A DNA stretch of 64,000 nt. It comes from Isoperla grammatica (Eukaryota > Arthropoda > Insecta > Plecoptera > Perlodidae). Location of the stretch: contig OX246746.1 of the NCBI GenBank assembly GCA_945910005.1, positions 20,309,316 to 20,373,315 on the forward strand. The letters are read 5' to 3'. The notes beneath the pieces were generated by a model. The model was not told the DNA's origin and ran no database searches. It saw only the letters and a program-made list of their open reading frames with translations. The position numbers were made by a program, and so were the translations under genes. Positions 48,161 to 58,400 of this stretch are shown here, in pieces. Numbering within the stretch: the stretch's first letter is position 1; each line of letters starts with the position of its first letter.

Positions 48161-48842
48161 ATTGTTATTTCATGATTTATCTGTAGCCTAAGCTCCAGTG
48201 ATTTTCAATACAAATAGTAGGGCCTATCTTCTTTCATATTAAATTATCATTTTGAAGTTGCATCGATTTGACAACACAATCACGTTAAATATGGCAATAT
48301 GGCGTACGTGCGAGGGCGCAGCTGTTCGGAGCACAGAGGAAGTGTGATCTACCAACGTAAGTACATGAAAAAAACCTAAATCCTCTGTTCTGATCTGTGT
48401 ATCTGTTGCAAACTAGGCCCCTATGATTTAATACCCCTTCTTCAAATTAGGCAGATTTGCGCCCGAAAGTGACTTTGCCCGAGGTTAGGGGAGGTTATTG
48501 TATCTGGTTGATCTTGGCCTAGCTGCCTGACATCTCACGAAAGTTGGGAAGGTTATTGGGTCTGGTTGATATGTGGTTCATCATTGCGAACTTTTTTTGA
48601 TCTTTACCTTCTAAATTGGCAGCACTGCACCAGACACGAAGCGGAGAACAAGGAAGAAGGCGTAAACTTTTAATATAAAAACTTCAACAATCATTTAATA
48701 CTCTTTAAAAGTAACTACAATTTTATAATATAGGCTACTTCAAAAGAAAGGCAATTCAACATTGAACAATAAAAATAACACTTCCAACAAAACTTTGGCG
48801 TTTTTCAATGAAAACAGTGAGTACGAAACTCGAATCAGCAAC
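48161..48842. repeat. Dispersed ~600-bp repeat, copy 2
   Basis: Same sequence and orientation as 79-672, with an additional roughly 75 bp between 48370 and 48450. The small ATG frame before GTAAGT (48300-48357) differs from copy 1 at three codons. Confidence 0.7.
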
Positions 48843-49144
48843 GCGCCACAAATACTGAATTAACTACATTGGGCACTATTTAGATATGCTCAAACAGTCT
48901 GGAACAGTATGATCTGTGTTGAGGCTGGTCAGCTTGCATACAAATATATTTATAATGGAAGACCACATTACATATCACACCTCAAATTGTGGGATTATTG
49001 ATGGATTTAATAAAACCATGATTGGCACAATCTTGACCTTACCCACAACTTTATTATACAGTAATATAGTGTTTTCATCATCATTTTGATGTAAGAATAT
49101 GTGTGTGCAGGGTGAATGATTCTGATCTAAAAATGGATGTTGGT

Positions 49145-49858
49145 ACAATAGGGAAGGCTCACACATTTTTTTTATTTGCTTACTGGTTACCTCAAGTTGA
49201 AATAAACGGGAACTAATTGGTTTCGGCTCGAAAGGTGCATTAACATCGCTTTAACAGCAAGTCAAAGATATTGCTGTCAAAACACGCTCAGAAACGGACC
49301 TGCGCCATCTTGCTCGTGATTATAATGTTCTGACATCATAACTCTGGAAACAATCATTTTATATCATACAAATAATACTGAAATCCCACAATTTAGTAGA
49401 TTATTGCTCTCATAAGACTTTAACTGAATCAACGTTTATTTCTAGTTAGTAAATGAACACTGCTCAACATTAATTAACAACAATATGTTAAATAATTGCG
49501 TTATTTTAAACACGTTTTGGTAAATACTGTATCAAAATGTATTTTCTGAAGAAAACAGTGGTATAAAAGACATTGTTGTAAAGTCACTGCATCCTAGATA
49601 CTGTAAAATGTCCAACTTAATATCTTTGATATTATTAAGAATACTTCAAGGAGGCAGTTGTTGACAAGAGTTATGACGTCACGAGCCGTTTTTCAATTAC
49701 GGAGCGGTAAGTTCCAAATTTAAAACTTTAAAAGCTAATAGGATTGGAAATATACACTTCTCAGATATAAAAATTATATAGCCCGTACTTTTTGATAATG
49801 GCCTTCTGTTTTTAGGTACTTTGAGGAATATTTATTTTTTATGAGCCTTCCCTATTGT
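49145..49858. mobile_element. TIR element ACAATAGGGAAG, copy 2
   Basis: ACAATAGGGAAGGCTCA on the left is mirrored by TGAGCCTTCCCTATTGT on the right. It is the uninterrupted relative of 4161-5673; both have a GAGCCGTTTTT/GGCCCGTTTTT block before the right end. Confidence 0.72.
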
Positions 49859-50337
49859 TTTTTGGTATTGCATTGCAACAATTCTTTCATGTGCAGTCAT
49901 GGTGGATTACCAATGGAGATGTGTGTATATAGGCCTAACATAAACAAACAACACTTGTTGCTAACTCCTAGTAACATGATATTGAAGATTAGTTGTGAAA
50001 ATACCTCTTGGACAACAATGCAAGGTATGAAAATTCTAATGAAGATATGAATTAGGGCTAGATGTAGGCCTAGGTAAGTATATGAAATACATTCATTTTC
50101 AATAGACACGTGACTTCATAAGGGCAAAGTAATAGTAACCGTGTTGTTTCAAGTGCCCTTAAAATGGGGAAAAGTGAGTTGACTATTAAAACCATACAAA
50201 TTTAGATGTTTCTAGGTAAAATTGCTACATAATATTAAAAAAAAAACTGGTTTTTAACCAATTATTTAATCAGGCCTACAAGAACTAAAAATTTGGATTA
50301 AAATTATTTTAAATAGCTTTTTAGCTGAAGAAGGAAA
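49859..50337. other. No gene recognised
   Basis: A 69-codon frame begins at 49841 but overlaps the end of the TIR element and has no splice support. Confidence 0.4.
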
Positions 50338-50482
50338 AAATAAGAGTAGGAACACCTCAAGGTAGATTGCAAGACCATTTGCAAGCACCCGTGGAGGAGG
50401 AGAGGAAATGGCCAGTGGTTGAGGTGAGGTGCTGGGAGGGCAGGAAAAAGTGGAGAGAGCTTATGTCCCGGAAGAGTATGTG
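50338..50482 (+). mobile_element. Remnant of a LINE-type C-terminal peptide
   Basis: The frame KIRVGTPQGRLQDHLQAPVE, EERKWPVVEVRCWEGRKKWR, ELM resembles the closing (G-R-P-x-x-x-W..R.KWR.L) peptide of several LINE polymerases. It ends in TGA with no other part recognised, and seems to be a different family from 23885-24365. Confidence 0.5.
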
Positions 50483-51338
50483 AAGATGAAGTGCCGAGCT
50501 TGGCTCATAGCTCGGAATCAGCACGGTGGTGATTCCGTGATGCCCTAGACTGTTGGTGGAAACATCCCTTTACCCAACTAAATGATGTTGGAATAAAGTG
50601 TAGAGATATTACAAATTAGGCCTACAATCATATTTGACGATATTTTAATGAAGTGTTTCAGTTCTTATGAAGCTAGGCCTAAATGTTGGTTTGTAAGCAC
50701 TTTTGCAATATTGTGTAGGGTTTTCAAAATATTATTAAACACGTTAGATTTGCATGGTTTTAGTTGTGAGGCTACCCTTCCCCATGTAGACACAATAATT
50801 ACTAGTCCTACTACTTCAAAATCAGCACATACACGTGATGTGCCAATGCTCACATTAGTCCAACCTATTTCCATAGAACAAAATACTCCAACTGTGCTAT
50901 ACAATCTAACGGGTGTCAATTTGCTTTTTAATTTAAACAACTCTTTTACAGGTTCTTCAAGATGGGATTAAACGGCTTGCAAAGGTTCTTTCATGATCAC
51001 CGTACTTATCCTTTCCATGTGGGTCCTTTGCACTCGTCTCAATCCATTCATACTGTAATAAATCTACTTTTGTGATATTCTACACCCATGTCTCTACTGT
51101 ATATCAAGGTAAGCCTTACAATTATGTCAAACACAATCATTTAGAATTCTTTCTTAAGTCTTGTTCCTGCAACCGTTCTCACTTCCCAGGTACTCGCATG
51201 TGTCTGTCAGCAATCACTTTCTTTATTTTATTTTCATTGTGATTTTCCATGGTCAGTATGGACAAGGAAGGCTAAGCTGTGTGGAGTACGGTTTTAAGGC
51301 AAACAGGTAGTCTCACTTTAAAAGTAATGCAAAAATAA

Positions 51339-51956
51339 TAGGGTTGTGCAAACCAGTTTTTTTAACTTCGAACCGAACCTCGAACCGAACCTTTTTCAAA
51401 AGGTGTTATTAGGTTAGTAGTAGTAGTACTAGGCCTAGGTCTTGCGAAGTACCTGGTACCGCTAGGCCTACGGCGCACGTTGCATCGGACCTAGGCCTAG
51501 TCACAGTAGGTACCGGTAGGCCTATCAGTCTGGCTTGGGTCGTCCACTACCTCGCCCGCGTGATCATCATCATCATCATCATCATCGAACACCAGCACAC
51601 GGCGGTTCATTTTGAAGAGCAAAAACTAAACACTGGTGGAATGAAAGTGAAACAAACTGTCAAACTCGCTAAAACATCATAAAACGCCTAAAGAAGTCAC
51701 AAATTCGCTAGTCATGACGCCATAATGACACACTCGCACTCGATCGTCGCAGCGTCGCTCGCAACTATATTTTCGACTCTCGATTATCGAATATCGATCG
51801 GTCGCGACTGTAGGCGTGGCTCCGGAAGGCGGGGTTTCGAGCGCGCGGGAATTTCGAAAGGTTCGGTTCGTGTTCGACGCATAAAATAGTTGTTCGAACC
51901 GAACCGAACTGGGCTCAAGGTTCGGTTCAAATTTCGTCCCGGTTCGCACATCCCTA
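51339..51956. mobile_element. hAT-like element, GGTTCGAACC family
   Basis: TAGGGTTGTGCAAACC and GGTTCGCACATCCCTA are inverted ends flanked by the 8-bp duplication AAAAATAA (51331-51338, 51957-51964). Subterminal GGTTCGGTTCGA motifs are oriented inward on both sides. An ATC microsatellite (about 51562-51586) lies inside. Confidence 0.9.
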
Positions 51957-51985
51957 AAAAATAACTGTTTTTGTTTAATATTTAG

Positions 51986-52035
51986 AGAATGCTACACAAT
52001 ATTAAAACAAGTGATAAATGCCCGGATTGTGGTTT
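51986..52035. mobile_element. Fragment of the 16255-16453 fold-back family
   Basis: AGAATGCTACACAATATTAA, then GTGATAAATGCCCGG, match one arm of the element at 16255-16453. Its other arm is not visible. Confidence 0.5.
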
Positions 52036-52924
52036 GGGCGATACTGGCCACATAGGCCTACTACTACTGGCCACGAATTGGGCATGTAAGTTTTACATCT
52101 GGGTATGTTAAATTATCTATATCATGTGCGGCTGGGCATGTGAAATTTCATACAATTTTTGAGCCCGTCATTAGATTGCATTGTTTCCAAAATATAAGAC
52201 GCATACCCAAATGTCATAAACACTGTTGTGCAAGCTCTCCCCTTTTATCCTCAACATGTGATGAATAGCCTACCTAGGCTTCTGTGTTTAGTTTTAGTTA
52301 TGTCTAGAGAGAAGACAAAGTTCTCTGTGAAGTCTATTGAGATTGTTGGAACTACTTGGGATGACATCGAGTACCCGAATAATCGATTTCTAATGGACTC
52401 CTTTTGTAGTGCAACCCATTTTTGAGTAATCCATTTCTACTCAAAACAGAACAATTTATTTGGCATATACAGCACTTTGCTCACATGCAATCCATCATAT
52501 CGTCATAGAAAACTATGACTCGGCAATTTTAATGGTGTCTGTGCAAATAACATCAATTGTGAAGAGAGAAAGCCAATGACATATTGAGTTCAATGTTGAT
52601 TAAAATACTGAACATTTGCTGATTTTTACTGGCAATATGAGCATTTTGAGTGTACATTTGTTGGAAAACCTAACAATAACAAAGCAATGGATGGCCTAAA
52701 CCTGGAATCATGAGTATTGTACAAAATCACGTTTATGGTATTCCATTGCAGAACACGTCTTCCTATGCCTACGTCAAAAGTTTTCTAACCTACAGTTTTG
52801 GTTTTTGAAGAATCTATTCCTTATCAATTCCCAAGTCCCGAGGCAGACTCCAAAATGTAGGCTACTGCTACTCGATGTCATCCCTAATATTTAAATGTTG
52901 GACATGTTATTTTTGTGTGTGTTG

Positions 52925-53385
52925 AGTATTGCCAATGCGTGCCCTAATTACAAAAAACTACGTTCATTTGAATATATTTACTTTTAAAGTCATCGCACGA
53001 CTACCTTTCCGATGGTTTCGCCATAGGCGAGGAGCTCGTAGCCAACCAGTAAACCACCCTAGACAAACCCCCGCAATAGCGATTTCTAATTGGCTACGAG
53101 TGGGGGCGGGTTCCTCGCGTGTGACAAAAGCAGGAGAAAGGTAACTGTGCGGCAACTTTACAATTAGCTTGGCAGAAAACAACGTATTTCAAATTTTAAT
53201 GTAAATATATTATTAAACAATGCAAGCCTTTGGTTCTCTTTCCATTGGTTAGTATTTCCAATAATGCGTGCCCTAATCACGAAAAACTACACTCATTTGT
53301 ATGTATTTAGGCCTACTTAAACAATCAGCTTGGCAGAGAGAACAATGTATTTCAAATTTTAATGCAATAAATAAATTATATAAGA
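52925..53385. repeat. Diverged tandem duplication, one unit interrupted
   Basis: The motif series AATGCGTGCCCTAAT, AACTAC.TTCATTTG, AGCTTGGCAGA, GTATTTCAAATTTTAATG appears at 52925-53205 and again at 53255-53370. The first unit is split by the fold-back 52986-53159; the second is intact there. Confidence 0.75.
52986..53159. mobile_element. Fold-back element inserted in the first tandem unit
   Basis: AAAGTCATCGCACGACTACC at the left pairs imperfectly with GGTAACTGTGCGGCAACTTT at the right, with inner arms GAGGAGCTCGTAGCCAA and TTGGCTACGAGTG. The unbroken second unit shows the site without it. Confidence 0.65.
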
Positions 53386-54140
53386 AGCCAGTCAAAGCAA
53401 AAAAAAGCCAACAACATATATACACGGGCAAATAAACTGTAGTATCTATTAGGGATGACATCTGTTATCTGGCTGGAATTGCTAATGGGTTTGCCGAATC
53501 CAAAACCGGTTTTCACGAAAACGAACACTTTTCACCAAAAATAAACATAAGGTTACAAGTATGACCAAGAAAAATGAAGCAAAAAGAACATCAGCTCCTT
53601 TGTCGGCACATGAGGACAAGGGATCAAGAAAGAAGGGCGACCTTTGACGTTGGCTACAGGACAGGTCTGCCAACTCGCGTAATATTGTCGTGGTGGGTGG
53701 ATGCTCAAAGCACATCGGTTCCGCTTGTTTCCGCGTCGGCATACGAGGACAATGGGCTGGGAAGGCGGGTGACATTGGGACATTGTTGGCTAATAGCCAA
53801 TTTGCGTTATATTGGTTCTCTCTTAACTTTGTGCCGGGTTGTGAAATTGCATTTACTTAGATTGTTTCCTCTCTTTATGTTTATATATAGGCATGTGGAA
53901 AGAGGCATCTCTTTTCAATTGTGCTTGCTTCTTTTCTTAACTGTTCCCATGTAAATATTTCTATGTTTCTATATTCTAAAGTTCATACCACATCATCTTC
54001 CAAATCTGATCTGCCACAAAGATAATGCATAACTCGGGGGGTTTAGCCTGTGAATAAGGTTGGAATTTGATGTGGTACAGAGTTTAGTGTTTTTATAAAG
54101 TGATAAAATAAATTAAACTTGGGGTCAAATACATAGTCGT
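53386..54140. other. No gene recognised
   Basis: Overlapping frames of 76-126 codons on both strands (53482-53954) are open but lack splice sites or familiar sequence, and oppose each other, so I treat them as chance. Confidence 0.4.
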
Positions 54141-54263
54141 CGTGTTCCTCAACTCGGCCTTTCCTCAGACTCGCCCACCAATCGCAGAGCAGTCTACATG
54201 GCAATCGCTGCTCTGTGATTGGTGGATGGGTGAGACTGAGGAAAGGCTGAGTTGAGGAGCACG
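54141..54263. mobile_element. Fold-back element, CGTGTTCCTCAACTC ends
   Basis: CGTGTTCCTCAACTCGGCCT pairs with AGGCTGAGTTGAGGAGCACG; the arms of about 53 bp continue through CACCAATC/GATTGGTG and CAGAGCAG/CTGCTCTG. The loop is about 14 bp. Confidence 0.8.
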
Positions 54264-55078
54264 TGAGAAATGACCATACATTTGATTTTGATCCTTAGTG
54301 TTTTGGTATAAAATGCAAAAGTTAATGTGCATAGGATGTGTCCTGTATGTTTACCTACTGCAAATGTAACTCAAGTTCACCCTAGCAGGCTTTTTCATCA
54401 TTGCCTGTAGGCCTAAGTTTCTTCCTTAGTGCAGATAAATTCGAGTTTGTTTAAGGGCTGTCCGAGGAATAGTAGATGAGAATGTGAAGTGGTCAGTTGC
54501 AAATTAGAATAGTGGTCAGGTGTGCTAAAAGAATGAGATGCACAAATTCTTGATCTTACCAAGGTCAGTTAGTATAGTTCTTAAAAATTAATTTAACGAA
54601 ATGGCAAGTTTTGAAATACTTTGAGAAAATATTAATGTAAGCTGTAAATTAATGTATTAATGAAGCCATGAGGCTCAACAAGGTTAGTGTGGGCCTAGCA
54701 ACTCTTGGGGACATGCAGGCAAAATGATTTTGTCTAGAATCACCCAACGGCCCTTTCTATGACTGGCAAGCAAGTGTTGATAGATGCCTTACAAATATTA
54801 TATATAGGTACTGTAATTACTAATTAGGTGATGTCTCCAAATGTTAGATTTAGGCAAAAGAACTCCGATGTCCTAAAACCTGATGTTAGTTGAATTAATC
54901 TTCCCTCCCCCCCACCACCCATTGACACCATGGGCTCTGATATTTCAAGGGGGTGGGGGGCATATTTGGTAAGTTATCCCACTGCCTGTTAATTATGCCC
55001 ACTGTTAGCAGTTTAAACTTTGAAACAATTTCCTTTTCAAACTATTGAACGCCATTTTGTTTTTTTGTTTTTCTGTAG

Positions 55079-55434
55079 GATAGAATTGGCATGAAACATG
55101 TCTGAGATATGCATGGAAGTTGATGTAGAACCAGAAAAATCAATGCCCTTGGAAGAGGAGTTTCCCGGTGAACAGGTGCTGGAAGAGTTCACTGCTAGCC
55201 AATTTGGGGTCATAGAATTAGGGGAGCAAGAAAACGAAGAGGTTGTTCAAACTGAAGAAGAATATCGCAGAGATTTATCCGACAGTTCAATATCTGTGCT
55301 TAGTGACAGATCAGGCAATTTTAGAGTGCGAGATCTTGATGATGATGAACCCGATAGCCTCATTATATTGATAAACAATGATGGAACGCTTTCGTTAGAC
55401 CCTAATCAGCTGGCGAAGATTTGGGGTCCACATA
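55079..55434 (+). CDS. First coding exon of the acidic gene, with overlapping uORF
   Basis: Acceptor TTTTTCTGTAG precedes 19 untranslated bases, then ATG at 55098 (A at -3). An upstream ATG at 55091 opens a four-codon frame ending at TGA 55103-55105, across the main start. The coding exon closes at CAT A|GTAAGT, a perfect donor. Translation without splicing would run to 55529. Confidence 0.75.
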
Positions 55435-58400
55435 GTAAGTACCAATTCATAAAACCTGAGGCAGGGCATCATAAAACACCTGAAAATATTGGTTCCTTGA
55501 ATAGGATTCAATCGATAAGTACAAATTAATTCCATGTCATATCGACAGTTTAGCCATTAACTACCTACAGTTTTAAGGAAATTTATAATAGTTACAATTC
55601 AATTAATGCCGAAGAGAACAATATAGCTCACGTTATTTACTCATTAGCACTTCTATCTGCATTGCCTGTGAATATGTTGCATATGCAGGTAGAATTTTTA
55701 TCAGTAGTATTCATTAGGTACCATGCTAGCTTGTTTTACTCTTAAACTTAAGCTTTAATAGGAGGCCCATTACAAATGTAATTCAACTAACCCAGGTCAT
55801 GTATAATCATTGCATGTTCACATTCTTAATATTGGTCCAATTGACAATTGCAGTAGTGATACCAACTATGAAATTAAGAAATTGTAAAGCATGTAAAAAA
55901 CTGACATTCCAATTCCTAACCAAATTTTACAAAATCATGATTCACCATTGTAGGTAGGTTGTTGGGTTGATTACACAAATGACAAGGCTATAATGTTTTA
56001 AATCAATTCAGTATAATCCTCTAAAGAGTGACACATCACACATGCATTGCCCAAGGTTTTAGCTGATGCTGTGTTCAAATTCACATCTGTGTTAGGTACG
56101 TTACCAATACATATTGCCAGATATTGATCCAAATTGAATAATGTGCTGTTTCGTTCTATTTATACTTAGTAGAGCAATTAGTTCTTTAAAACTGGGTACA
56201 GTACCTACCTGTTTTTAAATGTGGTTGCCACATTTTGTAGATAATATCAGTTATGTTTGATCTATGTCAGTTGATGCTTGAGTTTCTGCGAGGCATAGTG
56301 GGACAATAAATTATGTTATGGGTTCACTTACATTCTGGTGGTTCCCATACGGGCCAAAGCCATCGTTCTATCACCACAAGCACTTTGGTAATTAAAGTTA
56401 CCGGTACACATGAATAATTGTGTTGTCCTGAACAGATAGTGGAGTCTTTAGTCAAGGTAAACAGGGGGTGCATACGTACTACATAATCGTGGGCTTCTAT
56501 ATGCAACAACTTATCTCATCATCAAGTGTCATAGGCCTCTAGGCTAAATAAGTTATAATCGAGCGTAGGCCTACAGTTTTAAATATTAAAACCTCTTTGA
56601 AAAAGAGAGGTCAACTGGACTTGAGTTGCCTACCGACATCTCCAATCAATTACAGTATAGGATTGGCTACGGTTGTAGAAGTTTTTGTATACTGCTGGTA
56701 TTAAACGTATTTGATTAAAAGTAAACACTTTTATCCTAAGTCGTGGGGGAATGAAGGAATTTACCATCTTTCACAATATACCTAGTTTTGTGTTCTTATA
56801 AATTTGAAATAATAATTTGTCATCAAAGGCAAGAGCATAAAAAAAATAAACTCAAATTGTCTACATTATACAATGAGAACCTACATCCCTACATAGATAT
56901 GCTACATAGTAATACTTTGTAGTTAGTGCGCGTTATTCTGTAACAAAATTTGGTTTTCCGTAATAAAACTACATTAGGTCTAATTAGATGAACATAATTC
57001 TACCTGCAGGATAATTACGTATTGCAATTGGTACAAATAATTCTACTTGTTAAGTAAATGTTGACAACTTGCACATAATTATTTTTAGGTTCATCCAATG
57101 ATATTCAACAGCTATAGTAGGCTAGATCACCAGTCCCCCAACCTTCCACTGAGTAGCAAGCGTAGCGATTTGAAGCCATTTTGAAATGGGCAATTTACAT
57201 GCTAATTTGGACCTTTTAGTACTGCTAGCGCTGCCAATGGCAGAAAGTCGCATTAGAAACTCCTATTCCCGCCTGTGTTATTTGCCCATTTCAAGATGGC
57301 ATCAAATTGACATGCTTGTGGCTGCTAGGCTGCGCATCTAGCGTACTTTAGCTGTTGAATATCATTGGGTTCATCCTATAAACTAGAATTATTGTGTAGT
57401 TTTGTTTTAAGTTCACAAGAGAAACAGGCATCTGCCATCATAGTTAGAGATTTAAGGGAAATAGTCTGTAAGTAGTGTTTATTCGTATCACAAATATTGT
57501 GAAGTAATAATTATCACTGATTGTTGATGAGACACTGGACACTGACTGGGTATCCAGGCACCCTATTCTATTCATATCCACATCGTTCCCAAATCCATTG
57601 TAGTAGTATTATATTTCACAACTAATCCATCAATTCCGAATTAGTTGGCTTATAACATGTATCAAAAGTCAATAGCTGTAATATTATATTTATATAACTT
57701 AATAATACTGTAGCTGTGTGATTTAAAAATGTAGTTTTGTGAAGTTTCTCTAGTAGGTAAGACTAACCTGAACACTCAGGCTTTTGTTTTAGCACGATTA
57801 TCTAGTTATCTTTAGACGATTGTCTAGTATATCTAGTTTTGTTTGCTCCTGCCATTTGTCGTATTGATTGACTAGACACAACAGACCACACTCAAAGATA
57901 CTACTATACCCTAATGTGCATACCGTTTGGCAAGGATATTCTACAGCGGAAAGCACAAGGCTAGAAAAGTGGGTTATCAGCATAACCGTTTTCTCTTTCT
58001 ATGCTTGCTACCATCTGTATTCCACCTGCATGCCATGACAAGTGAAGGGAAGTTAGGTGGCTCGTTGGTCGAGTGGTTAGCATCCCTGCTTCCAATGCAA
58101 AAGGTCGCGGGTTCAAATCCCGCTTCAGGTAGAAGTTTTTTAACTTCTAATTTGGATTCAATTCCATTACTTCTTGTCTCGGGAATAAGTTAACGGCAAC
58201 TTGGGAGCCGTCCTAGCAACGAAGCACTCAGTAAATTCAAAGTTGTTCTGAATCGACCTTGTTGATTCTGGCATTTGTCCGCAGGTGTTCGCACTGTCCA
58301 ATCACTGATTTATGTGTTTCGTATTTGAAATATCGATCTTTGATTGGTTATCGCTCACTCGTCGATGGTGTTCGAAGCCTACAGGGTTGGTTTCGTCACT

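Noticed and set aside
52228..52425. Coding frame SREKTKFSVKSIEIVG..
   Set aside because: It looks somewhat protein-like but has no splice sites, homology or flanking gene structure.
53482..53954. Overlapping frames of 76-126 codons on both strands
   Set aside because: They oppose each other, show no family motifs, and lack splice signals.
58059..58131. Functional tRNA gene
   Set aside because: The acceptor stem does not pair and the anticodon stem is mostly broken.
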